A stretch of 64,000 nucleotides of DNA from Amborella trichopoda (lineage: Eukaryota; Streptophyta; Magnoliopsida; Amborellales; Amborellaceae), in the NCBI RefSeq assembly GCF_000471905.2, contig NW_006499881.1, positions 64,510-128,509 of the forward strand, given 5' to 3'. The notes under the pieces were generated by a model. It was not told where the DNA came from. It did no database searches and saw only the letters and a list, made by a program, of their open reading frames with translations. This document shows, in pieces, positions 37,131 to 48,676 of this stretch. Position numbers and translations under genes: made by a program. Numbering within the stretch: the stretch's first letter is position 1; the number at the start of each line of letters is the position of its first letter.

Positions 37131-37619
37131 GGTAAGACCATGGAATACACAATTTCTACGTAGAAATTATATCGAATGTCTTGTATGATGTTGTGCTGTA
37201 CCAGACCGTGAAGTCGATAAAGAAGCCAAAGAGCATGCAATGGTCCTATAATCTGCAGTAATATAATAAAATGATTTCAAGAAACTATACTTGAGTCATT
37301 TATTTGGCCAAAATTATTAGAGATGTATTTTCATTCCAATGGACAAACACAAATAAGCAAAACATTAAACAACACATTGAAAAAAAGAATTTTTTAGCCC
37401 AAGTAACATCGGCAGTACACTTCCTTATCGAGAAAAAAAAATGGGTTGTTTATTTTGGTGAGATACTTAGATCTAGGTCTTACAAGGATATTTTTTCTTT
37501 TCAAAATTTTTCGATAGATTTATTATCATTAGATAAGCAATATTAAAAAAATACAAGAAAATAGTTTGGAGTTCGTAAAGGCCTAAATCTTGAAATTCAT
37601 CAAATGGATGGTCTAGATT
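37131..37619. other. Unresolved stretch, possibly decayed copia pol
   Basis: It lies where the minus-strand copia coding region should continue, but no clear motif was recognised. AT-rich. Confidence 0.35.
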
Positions 37620-38980
37620 TATTGTTCGATGGAGATTCATTTTGACCATATCTAAGAAGACTGCGGGTCATAGGAAGTACTAGGTCAATTTAAGAAAGTG
37701 GGTGTGGTTCACGATCCATAGCAAAAGATGGAGTGCTTCAGTAATTTCGTATTTTCATAACATAGTAGGATCCGAATCTTATCAAATTAACTTAAAAGTA
37801 ATTAATTCGACTATAAATTATTTTTACAGTAATAGAATGAATGTTAAGAAGCCTCTGGATATTTTATTTTCTCAAAACAGATTTGTAAATAAGCTCAAGC
37901 TGAATCTTCAGTATTTAATTATTCAAAGAGAAAAATAAAATGGTAAATGATTTCTTAAAATCATTTTTGTACTATTTGAAAATAATAAAATACATGGGGA
38001 CCCATTATTCTTCATGGGCTCCACCAAATTAAAGCATTTGGATAAGTGTGTGGGGGGACTAGAGGTTCCATGGTTGCGCCCCACATAGTGCACCTCCTTT
38101 CAATTTTTGATAAGACATGCAATATGCGGTCTAATTCATTGAATTAAATAGGAAAGGTTTTGAAAGAAAAGATATTTGACATTTCAAAGGGGCATGTGTA
38201 CAAAATGCATCAAAATAAAAGGAAAGAGAAATATAGTTTCCATGTAATAAATAGTTGATATAATTAGATTTCGGAAGTTGAAGGACAAGATTTTAGCATC
38301 TTCCATTAGATCATGATGGCTGATTTATGGAAGGCTAAGATCTCTCATCCCACAGGTCTTCTATGATCAATGTTGAAGATTGAATCTCTATAAGGATGGC
38401 AAAACCCAAGAAACCCTAACTCTAACCCTAAGTTTATATAATGTCTAATTAGGGGGTCCTATCTCTACACCTAAGTTACATCTCTCTCTTGAAAGAAGCC
38501 TCGTGTCATTCTCTCTCTGATCCCTCTCATATCTCTAGCCTCCTTCAAAGAGTTAGAAAATATTCTTCAAAGGAAGAAAGAGGGGGCACGCCCCATACAC
38601 ATAGTTTGTAAGCTCAAGTTTGTTCCTCATTGCTCCCACCATTGAACGGTGTTTCTAACCAAGGCTTCCCATACTTGTGAGTTCTAGGAAAAGACCATTC
38701 CCTCATGCGTCATCGGAGGTGGAGACACGTAATGGAGTGTACTCAGTCCAATTGAGGTAATCTTGTAATCTTTTGGCATCTCTTTCAATTTATAATACTT
38801 TATGTTTCTTACTTCGAATATCAAATTTATGCAATTTTTGTTTGTGTAACAAGTAGTTGTTAAAGTAGCAACAAGTGAGAGTCCTTGGCATTTTTTGTAT
38901 TTCTTTTTATTCTTATTATGTATTGGACACTCATACATGATCCGGGTGGTGATTAAAAAAGGAAAAATTTTAAACATTAT
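37620..38980 (+). mobile_element. Ty1/copia-type LTR (5' end missing)
   Basis: It matches 39590-40880 almost throughout: GAAAGTGGGTGTGG, CATAGTAGGATCC, GATATTTTATTTTCTCAAA, a CCCATTATT...CATG(G/A)GC block and CCAATTGAGGTAATCTT. It lies directly upstream of a complete LTR of the same family, so it is a truncated solo LTR or a remnant of a tandem arrangement. Fossil. Confidence 0.7.
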
Positions 38981-40877
38981 AGACTTGCTTGGGTGATATA
39001 GTCCTACTTTAAATGGAAACATAGAGGTAGAAGAAACTGTTTGTTGGGTTTTTTGGCTTTAAAGGCCTTATAAGAGCATGTAATCAATTTTGATATAGTG
39101 GAACAAAATACTCCAAGGGGAGTATGATCCATATAGATCGAGGTTGGCAAATATAGTTTGTCGAGACTCAGACTAGGTTTGACGAGCTAGGCCAATCAAG
39201 TTAAGAAATCTTAAATACATGGGCATAAACCACAACCGATGAGGGTTGGTAAGGTTATCCCTTGATAGAATCGGAGTTAGCCAGGGTAGTAAGCCAACGG
39301 ACTATGCGACCCTTATGTGTAATTGGTGGGCCTATAGAGATGAGGGCCAAAGCCTCATCTTAAACTATCACCAGACATGTACACATAATAGTCATATCAG
39401 GAAGCCATGCACCATAGAGGGTGATGCGTGTTCATGTGTAAGAGATAACCCCCATATGCACCATATGAGTTGTGCGTGTACAAATCTGTGTGATCTTATC
39501 CCTTGGGATGAATCTATAATCCATGGACTATGATTATTTCCCATCACCTATTGGCTGATTTTGGTAGCCCAATCATAAACTCATGTGATGGACTGTGGAT
39601 CATAGGACATACAGGGCCAGTTTGAGAAAGTGGGTGTGGATTATAATCTTTAGTAGAAGATTGAGTGTTTCAGTAATTTTGATATTCTTTAACATAGTAG
39701 GATCCAAATCCCATCAAATGAATTTGGCTTTTATCAATTTGGTCTTAAATGATTTTAGATTAATATAATGAATTTTTAGAAGTTCATAGATATTTTATTT
39801 TCTCAAATTAAATTTATAATTAGTCTAAAACTGAGTTTTCATCAGAGAGAAAATTAAAAGTTATTTCTAAAAGTTATTTTTCTTTAATTTCAAAATAATA
39901 AAACACATGGGTGCCCATTATTGTCCATGAGCCCCACCATAAAATTGAATGAAGGAAGAGCGTGAGACCCACTTGTTGCCTCATGAGAGGCACACCCCAC
40001 TTAATGGAACCTCTTTCCTATTTTGTAAGCCATGCAAGATGCCATTGAAGAGATTTGAAGCAAAAAGGAAAGTTTTGCAATTAAAGAGATTTGAGTTTTT
40101 TTTTTTTGAATTGTGTAACAAATAATATGGAAATTAAAAGAAAGAGAAATATATTTTTCGTGTATTATATAGTTGATGGGATTAGGTTAAGTTGAAAGAT
40201 AAGGTTTTAGCACCTTCTTTTTCGATCATGATAGCTAATCTAACGATTGTGAGGCTAAAATTGCTCACGCCCATAGGTCTCCAATGATTAAGGATCTGGA
40301 TCTATTATCCAAAAGGATGGCTAACTCTATAAATCCTAACCCTAAGTGAGAGTCTATAAATACTCTCAATATGGAGATCAATTCTCTACACTTAAGATTA
40401 CCTCTCTCTCTCCCCCCCTCTATGAGCCACATGCCCCTCTCTCTCTCTCTGATCTCTATCATCTCTCCAAACCTCCCAAATATTTGGAAAATATTTTGTG
40501 AAAGGAAAAAAGTAGGATGCCCCAACCATAGTACTAGGAGAGGGACACGCCCCATACAATAGGCTTTGGGGCCTAATTCTGTGTTCCACCATTGCTCTCT
40601 GATAAAAAGGATTTATAGCTTAAGCTTCCATACTTATAAAGATCTTAGATAAACCTTGATCCTTTGCACCATCGGAGAATGCGACCTGAAATGGGGCGTA
40701 CCAAGTCCAATTGAGGTAATCTTCTGGCATTTTATTTTATGCTATACAATTTTGTGTTTCTTGGTCCCTACTGAGTTTATGCAATTTTTGTTCATTAAAA
40801 TTAAAGAGTTTTATTTAGTGGCAGTAAGTGAGAACATCTTTAGTTGTTATTCTTTTATTTATTTATTTGTTCCACAG

Positions 40878-41118
40878 GTGAACAGATGGGAATGAGTAGA
40901 CTTAGGTGGGCTGGCTATGAGTAGTGTCGACCTAGTACAATACCAGTTAGAAGGTACGGGTTAATATAAGTGGAAGGATTGAAAAGGGAAAGGGTTAGTC
41001 CGAAAAGAGATGAGGACTTATGACCTCATTGATGGTATGGCATTTAATAGGGCAGAATGACAGACCAAGATTCACATAGCCAACCCCAATTAGTTGGGAA
41101 AAAGCTATGATAATGATG
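40878..41118 (+). mobile_element. RTE-type LINE 3' tail inserted in the copia LTR
   Basis: It shows ACTTAGGTGGGCTGGCTATG, then GTGGAAGGATTGAAAAGG, then GACCAAGATTCACATAGCC and a TGATAATGATGACGAT end, parallel to 22380-22643. Removing it makes this LTR ~1.93 kb, equal to the nested-split LTR. Confidence 0.8.
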
Positions 41119-41209
41119 ACGATTTGACCTCTGTAAGTGTTCTAATAGGTAAAAAAGAGAAAAATAAAAAACTGCATATACCGTGCTAGCTTCCCTGTCC
41201 AACTTTAAT

Positions 41210-41221
41210 TGGTATCAGAGC
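41210..41221 (+). other. Primer-binding site for initiator Met tRNA (copia)
   Basis: TGGTATCAGAGC, a few bases after the LTR end, which marks the start of the internal region. Confidence 0.8.
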
Positions 41222-43639
41222 CTGTTCTTGTCACCATTAGGTTGATTTATTTCCTTTATGTGAGTCTTTTATTTCTTTTGGGACAAGAACATATGGCTGA
41301 ACACAGATTTATTATCGAGATCTTGAAGACTGAAAGCGCATGCTTAGCTATGTGCTCTATGAGGAGGATTTGCATGAGATACTTACTAAGACTCCTCCAG
41401 CCCATCCTAAGGCAATGCATCTCAGGCTACTAGAGATGCATATGCCGAGTGGGAGGGAAAGAATATACATAAAAGGCCTATCTTGCTCTTAACTATACAC
41501 GATTCATATGCATCTGAGTATGAGCAATTGAAACTGCTAAAGGGATGCGTGATCGGCTAGAGAAGGAGTATGTTGAGCCTCATCTTATGAGGAAATCATT
41601 TTCCATAAATAAGTACAATGATATGAAAATGGTCGAGGGTGAAGAATAACAGAGCATATGCACACTAGGGTGCTTTGTTGAGAAATGGAGATCTAGATAC
41701 AACCCCAAGAACCCATGCTTCTAAATCACTTGCTGAAAACTCTCCCTACTTCTTGGAAGATATTCATACCTTCTCTTGCTGCCCAATAGACTGCTTCTAG
41801 GCTAGAGGAGCTCATCACCTTGCTCAAAGCCCAAGAGGATAGGCGGAACGTTTTCAATGGACCGGCACCCAAAGATGCGGTGCACATGGTAAATTCTCAA
41901 CTGTATTTTAAGCCTAAAATCGGGAAAGGGAAAATGAAAAATAAGAAGAGGAGAGAAGATAAGAAAAGGGGAGAGAGAAAATCAAAATAAGTTTAAGGAA
42001 AAGAGAGAGAATAAGGCTTGCTACATATGCAAGAAAGTTGGCTATATAACTAAAGATTGCAGGTGCAACAAGACCCTAGGGAAATAGAGAACTTCCATCT
42101 GTGGTGTTCAAGACCTTGCTAGCCAACCCCAAGGGCGCATCATGTGGTCTTGACAAGGGAGCTATAGCCCACATGCCAAACATCAAGGATGGATGCCGCA
42201 CTTTTAAACATGTAGGGCTGGGTGAGCAACACATCTATATGCGGAGAAACTAAAGTAATGATATTTTGGGTGTTGGGGACCATGCGTTAAAGATGAAGAA
42301 TAGAATGGCCATGGTCGTAGAACAAAGAATTTATGCTCTTATTATGAGGAAGTGTTTTGTTTCAGTCCCAGTGATGGCAAATGCCCTGGAAGTGTTTTGT
42401 TTCAGTCCCAATGATGGCAAAGGCCCTGTTTATCACCACCTTCTCTGTAAATTAGGTAATAGTGAAAAACCATAATGATATTGTTATAACCGATCTACTC
42501 AAAGATAATCTGTATTCCATTGAAGTAAAAGCGGTGGTTGCTTATGTCTCATCTCACTCCAATGATGTTGATGCTTTCTTATGGAAAATGCTATTAAAGC
42601 ACATAGAATTTGAGAGAATGGAAAGACTAAGAAAAGATGGAATTCCGAAATATTACAAAGGTGACATCAAGGCTGTGTGGGTCATGCGTGCAAGGAACAT
42701 TAATAAGGAAAAATTCCATTACGGCACAAAGAGCTTCTAGCATACTTAAAATCATCAAAAGCGACATTTGCGATCATATGAATGTGGCTACTAAAAGCCG
42801 CAAGAGGTACTTCATCATTGTTATTTATTACCACTCACGATATGTCCATATATACTTAATGTACACAAAATTCGAAGCCTTAGAGTGATTCAAATAATAT
42901 AAAGCCAAGGTAGAGAACCAAACACACTAGAAAATAAAAGTCTTAAGAACCACTAGGGGCAGTGACTACTCCTTACATCTATTTAGATAATGGCTTGTGC
43001 GCATGGATTATTCACCAATACACCATGCCGTACATACCCTATAAAAATGGAGTTACCGAGAGATGAAATAAGAACTTGGTTGAAATGGTGATCATTATGA
43101 TGGGCACCCAAAGCTCTCTATATTTTTTGGAGAAACAATATTGATGACAGGTTACATCCAGAACTGTACAGCCACTAAAGTAGCTCCTCTTACTCCTCAA
43201 TCAATATTCATTAGTTGTACCCTGTCCCTTGACCACCTAAGAGTGTGGAAGCTATTGTGCCCCTGCCCTGATCCCATACAAAAATAGGATAAAATTAGAT
43301 CCCAAGAATATTAAGTGTATATTCATTGGCTAAGGGGTATTGATTCTTCAACTTGAAAAATGGGGCAGTCATAGAAAGTCAAGATACCCACTTCTTCAAA
43401 GATGAATTCTATGAAGCAAAAGCAAGTCACAAGCAAGTCAATCTCTTTGAGAAGACTAGTGAGAAGGTTGAGTTTCGAAAAATCGAACCACGACATAAGA
43501 AAAGTAGATGAATTAGGGGACAACCTGAATTCTTCATGAGAAACATTAAGGATGAGCTAGATCATAAAGCACTTCATTTTCATGACAACAACAAAGAAGG
43601 ATGCAAAATGAATACCAAAAATTGGTAAATAATCTATAA

Positions 43640-43800
43640 ATAGCCTTCTCTATATATATAGAAAATCCTACATAAATTTGTCGTCCTTTACGTTCTTTCT
43701 ACCAGTTGCTAGAGCTTTATTGAGTTAGTGACCTGTGGCACAATTAAGACCACACTTTGATAGGTATGGGCAGTGCAATGGCAGTGTAATGTGTCTATAA
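43640..43800 (+). repeat. Far-upstream block of the AOP-like pseudogene
   Basis: It matches 12075-12240 and more weakly 9430-9620. It is followed at once by TAGAGCTTGTGCATAGAGTG, equivalent to 13700 upstream of the intact gene, so the original block is contiguous here. Confidence 0.6.
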
Positions 43801-43900
43801 ATAGGGCTATGGGTTAGAGCTTGTGCATAGAGTGAGGAAGCAAGCATAGGTCGCATATGAGGTGTTTGAGTGGTTTAGAGAAAGAGTGAGGAAGTGACAT

Positions 43901-44242
43901 GGGTGTGGTGAAGAAGAAAGTATATGAGAGAGAAAGAGAGGGTTGTTGGATGAGGAAAGTGTGTGAAGTGTTTGAAAAGTGAGTCGGTCACGTATTTACC
44001 CAAAAAAGAAAGAGTGTAAAGGAAGAGAGCCCAGTTGTGAGATTCGTTTCAAATTCTTGAAAGATTGTAAAGGGTGTGGTGAAGAAGAAAGTATATGAGA
44101 GAGAAAGAGAGGGTTGTTGGATGAGGAAAGTGTGTGAAGTGTTTGAAAAGTGAGTCGGTCACGTATTTACCCAAAAAAGAAAGAGTGTAAAGGAAGAGAG
44201 CCCAGTTGTGAGATTCGTTTCAAATTCTTGAAAGATTGTAAA
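43901..44242 (+). repeat. Two-copy 171-bp tandem duplication
   Basis: The unit starting GGGTGTGGTGAAGAAGAAAG is repeated head to tail at 43901-44071 and 44072-44242 with essentially no differences. It lies 0.6 kb upstream of the pseudogene. Confidence 0.93.
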
Positions 44243-45686
44243 GGATGAGAGTCCAATTGTGAGATTCGTTTCAAATATTTTTTGGGTTTGGTGGAAAGAA
44301 TGAAGTAATTTGGTGTTTTGTAGATATTTATATATAAAATATACATAAATAATAAAAATTTTAAAATTTTAAAAAAATAATTTTTTATAGCTATTTTTTT
44401 GCTGGTCGACCCAAATCATATCCGAAACAGACCCGAAGCGGCTCGAATCTGATTGAAGCGGCCTGAATCTAACTAAGGAGGCAGCACTCGGCGTCACTTC
44501 TCTTTGGTTTATGCCCAAAATCCAAAAGCTTCAGCCTCTTCGGCCGATGCGAAGCGAATTTGATAAGATTGAAAGAGACTTTGTAGTGGGTAGAGAAAGT
44601 GTAATATGATAACGGAGAGAGACCATGTGGTGGGCAGAGAAAGTGTAATAATTTAAGAAAGAGAGAGAGTGTAATAATTGAAAAAAGAGAGTTTGCCCTG
44701 AGTACTAAATTAGTATATAATCATTGAGTATAAAATATGAGTTTTTAATGAGGTTCTCTCACCCATGTGTAATTTTTTATGAGGTCTCTCTCTCATGTAT
44801 TTCTATTTATTTTGCAAGACTTGTAACACATATTCGAGCCCACCCACATGGGTTCTCAATCTGCCATGAAATTACCAGTCCTTGATTTCTCAGGTGACTT
44901 AAAACATGGAGATGAGAGATGGAATGCACTGACACGAGAGGTGCAAGGAGCTCTGGAAGGCCCAGGGTGCTTTGAGGCTGTCTATAATACTGCAGTCCTT
45001 GAGTCTCTGCAGAAGGAAATGTTCTATGCTATTAAAGAACTCTTTGAACTTCCCCAAAAAACCAAAATGAAGAACCGATCCGAGTTCTAGTCCCATGGAT
45101 ATAGGGCGTCCTTACCTCATGCTCCTTTCTTTGAGGTTACGGGCATTGATCACTCAGCCCAGCCAGAGAGCGTCGAGCAGTTTACGGACACAACTTGCAT
45201 GTATGTTAGTTGATGGGTGACCAAATTACTGGGGTTGTATGAATGCTCAAATGGGGCGGCCAAACATTTTTCATGCCCAGTATTGATTAACCGAAACAAT
45301 CTTCTTCAATATAATTTCATTTGAAATACTGAAAAACAGAAATTTGTAAGAAGATCTTTTGTAGAAATAACCCACCTTATTTCGATTCTGAAATGTCATG
45401 ATCTCTCTTTCTCTCTGTCTTTAATTCCATGCATTCCTAATCAGCGTTTGAGGACTGGACTTAGCCAAGTAACTTTGCCTCGGCTAGGGCAAGTACGGAA
45501 AACCTTAGAAAAAGAATAAAATACATAAGAAAAAAAGAACAAAAAAAATGAAAATTTTGAAACACCATTATATTAGTAAGAATTAAGCTCTATATGTTTG
45601 ATAGCTATCGATAAAATATAGGAACTTTAATATTTTTTTCTTTTTTTGGTCTTTCTGAAATACTTAATATTTAAATTAGGGAAAAA

Positions 45687-46010
45687 ATTATATTGAGCCT
45701 AGGCTCTAAACAATCAAATTAGAACCCACCTCAAAATTTCACTATAAGAGGTTGTTTGGATGACCAAATATCCTCAAATTGATCATCTCGACATCAAGAA
45801 GCATGAACATGAGAAAATAATAGATTACAAATTTTGGAAATAGTGCATCTTGTATCGCATTTTTGGACTGTCAATTTTCAAGATTTTCAAATTCTCTTAG
45901 ATCTGCTCGATGTATACTATTTTTTAAGCTTTAAATTTTATAATTAAAAATCAAAATATATGTTAAGGCTTTCACAAAGATTTTCAATATTGAAATCACA
46001 TTCATCAGTT
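45687..46010 (+). mobile_element. 370-bp MITE family, copy D, in pseudogene intron
   Basis: It starts TATTGAGCCTAGGCTCTAAA and carries TCAAATTGATCATCTCGACA and TCAATTTTCAAGATTTTCAA. The right terminus is degraded. It is absent from intron 1 of the intact paralogue. Confidence 0.8.
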
Positions 46011-46440
46011 CTATACAACCAGACCCTTAAAATAAAATTTTTAATAATTTATTTGTTATAGATTTATTCGTCTACTTTAGTCTTCTAACGTTTTTTTTGT
46101 TGTTTTGGACATAGCGAGACGGTGAAGACCGTAGCAAAGAACATAACGGAGTTCGCTAAACTAATTAAACTAATGGTTATGGAGAGTTATGGTGCAGAGA
46201 AATACTTTGATGATCTTGACAAATCCACAAATTATCATCTTCGCATGATGAAGTACAAGGCCTCCAAAGGACAACACTAAGTGGAGGGCTTGAATGGTCA
46301 CACGGACAAGAACATGATGACCAAACTCTGCCCCGACCAAGTAGGTGGCTTGGAGGTGCAATTTAAAGATGGGTCTTGGGTACCAGTGGTGACCTCGGAA
46401 GGCTCTCTTGTCGTCGCCATAGGTGAATCTTTCATGGTTA

Positions 46441-46441
46441 G

Positions 46442-46492
<51 letters not shown>
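46441..46492 (+). repeat. Compound (CT)n(AT)n microsatellite
   Basis: About 14 CT units are followed by about 11 AT units, at the start of intron 2 of the pseudogene. Confidence 0.9.
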
Positions 46493-47404
46493 TTGGATAA
46501 TCTATAATTCACAATCTTTGAAAGTACATAGTCCACTGTTTGAGTTGCCAAGGTGGAGCTAGAAAATATGGTGCAAAATGTGTACCTTTATCATGATTAA
46601 AAGAATAAAATTAATTTTTTTACACAAGGACAAAGGTATTGTAAAAAAAAATAGTTTTAAGACATTGACTTCCAAAATACTATTATAATTTTGTGAAATT
46701 TTTAAAAATATCTTTAAGTAACTATTAATTTAACTATAAAAAACTTTAAATAAAAAGTAATGAAAAATAACAACGTTAAAAAAAAATGAAATGGCCCCAT
46801 CCATATCCTGTCCTGGATAACTGACCATATAGACTCCTTTCGTTAGACAGTTGTATGAGGGATTTACATAGAACTAACTATTCATGTTTCTCTGATCTGC
46901 TTCTTATGACGTCCTCGAGAAGTGTTCACTTTCACTGTTTTTTCTGTCCCTTGAATTGTAATTGTCTTGATTCTTCATTTACATGTTTCTTTTCAGTGAG
47001 CCATACCTTGTTTTGGAGTAATAGCTAGTGCTCCCATCTACAAAAGCTGTCATGCGTAATAACTTCATTGATTTTCTCCTGTTCTTTTTGAATAATCATT
47101 TTAGGCATGGAGCAATAGAAGGCTTCATCCAGTACGACATCGGGTGATGCTGAGGGGATATGAGGACAGATATTCTTGTGGGATATTTTCGATCCCAGCC
47201 CGAAATGTATTGATTAAGACCCCCAAAGAGCTTGTGGACGAAGACCATCCTTTGCTGTTTAAACCCTTTGACTACCATGATTATTATAAATTCTACAAGA
47301 TAAATAACGAGTATGGCCTCAAGGAATTTGCTGGCAACTGGCATTACATGGAATTGAAGCCTCTCTCTCTCTCAATTATGATTTGCTTAGCTGCTTTTCT
47401 TTGA

Positions 47405-48268
47405 TGCCATAATCTATTGAATCGAGGGGTTCCTGGTCTTTCACTTAAGTGCTTTCTTCTTCACTATTGAGTTAGCAATATTACTACTTGTGATATGGAG
47501 CGTATCAGACAGTTGCCACTTGCAACTGCAATATGAGTGATGTATTAGTGGCCACTAATAAATATTAAGTGGATTGCCAATGTTGAATAGGAGTTAGAAT
47601 GAAGTATCCAAACAAAGATCTAAAGTGGTCATAGATTGGCTTGGTTTCCTTTTCTTTCGTTGTTCATTTTCTCTCTATTTCATTGTTTTCGTAGTGATTG
47701 AAATATATTGCGAGAGCTATCGGGGTTCATGCCTTAGTGAAGTCAATATCAACGTAAAACAATATTTCAAGGCTTGGCTTTGGCCACGGACTCGGCCCTG
47801 GCCCTCCGACTAACTCAGGAAAGGAGCTTGGTTGGCCTGGCCCTTTGAGTAACTCAGTAAAGGAGCGGGTCGTGATGATAATCTAAACATCACAATCCTT
47901 CAAATTACAAAGGTTCAAGATGGAGAGAGTTGTGAAGGGTGGATTTATTAATTTTGTTCTCTATTTTTCAAAAAAAGTTACTTTTGCAGGGCAAATTTGT
48001 AGATATTACTACAAGACAAAGGATATTTTCGTCATCTCCATAAGAGGTAAAATTAAAATTTTAACAAAGGACAGGAACTATACAAATAAAGTTTCAGGAT
48101 ACTAATTTCCAAAATGTCATTCTACTTTTGTGAAAATTTCAAATTTAAAATTACCTATTTAAATAAATTTTTAATGAAGATAGAATGATTGTTTTGATAA
48201 ATACACCCATCACAACCCTTCTAACTTGAACTTTTGTATTTTGAGGGGATGTTAACTCTAGACAAATG
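47405..48268. other. 3' flank of the pseudogene, then spacer
   Basis: Similarity to the flank of the intact gene runs to about 47830 (ACGTAAAACAATATTTCAA, then a GGCTTGGC block). The candidate AATAAA is conserved near 47555. No gene was recognised after that. Confidence 0.5.
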
Positions 48269-48676
48269 AACAGTGATTTCTCATACCCTCATTACCGTCT
48301 AAAGTTCATTGCATGGTAACGATTGTCCAATAGCGTTTCATTTTTCATTTTTTTTTTACAAATCGGAATGATTTGAAATTTGAAGCATATGTACATCTTA
48401 GTGAGGTACACCAAATAAAATAATAATAATATTAATTCGCAAAACAAATTTGATCAGCATACCCCCGAAATATTTCAGGGGTATTTTGATCAATTGTTTT
48501 TATGTAAAATATTTTTTATATATTTTTGGTAGATTCACTTATTTTTTATGAAAACACGCTCCAAATTTCTGGTCATTCCTGTTTGTAGAAAAAAACATGA
48601 AAAATAAAATACTACCAGACAATCTTGACCTTGCGATGAATTTTGGATGGTGATGAGAGTAAGCGAAATCACTGTT
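48269..48676. mobile_element. Inverted-repeat (MITE-like) element, 408 bp
   Basis: The left end is AACAGTGATTTCTCATACCC; the reverse complement of the right end is AACAGTGATTTCGCTTACTC. The arms stay alignable for ~75 bp (TTCATTGCATGGT... against TTCATCGCAAGGT...). A local hairpin CCCCCGAAATATTTCAGGGG lies near 48464. Target duplication not clear. Possibly related to 11290-11805. Confidence 0.7.

Larger units (their letters stand above)
39042..43600 (+). mobile_element. Ty1/copia fossil: 5' LTR plus partial gag-pol
   Basis: The LTR is about 39042-41201 (TGTTGGG start), with a ~240-bp RTE tail inserted at about 40878. A TGGTATCAGAGC primer-binding site follows at 41210. The internal region shows gag-like sequence (LEELITLLKAQEDRR), a CCHC-type zinc knuckle (about 42020-42065) and integrase-type segments (DICDHMNVATKSRKRYFI; IKLDPKNIKCIFIG). 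This is the copia order with integrase before reverse transcriptase, but no reverse transcriptase or 3' LTR is left. Heavily broken and 3'-truncated. Confidence 0.75.
44848..47404 (+). pseudogene. AOP-like dioxygenase pseudogene, paralogue of 15016-19042
   Basis: Exon 1 starts at the same codon (MGSQSAMKLPVLDFSGDL) but has TAG at 45088-45090, where the paralogue has AAG. It then breaks at about 45189, where sequence jumps to mid-intron 1: a ~1.55-kb deletion (paralogue 15358-16908) removed the exon end and donor. Exon 2 (46115-46436, 322 nt, same length) has TAA at 46278-46280 in place of CAA, but keeps GHTDKN with the iron ligands. Exon 3 (47105-47404) keeps HPVRHRV and RYSCGIF, while the family stop is TGG, so the frame runs ~21 codons longer to TGA at 47402. 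Intron 1 carries MITE copy D. Splice acceptors (ATAG, TTAG) are intact. Non-functional as written. Confidence 0.93.

Noticed and set aside
42462-42888. Host genes in the 42.4-42.9 kb frames
   Set aside because: The residues match copia integrase-type sequence, and they follow an LTR, a primer-binding site and a zinc-knuckle region.
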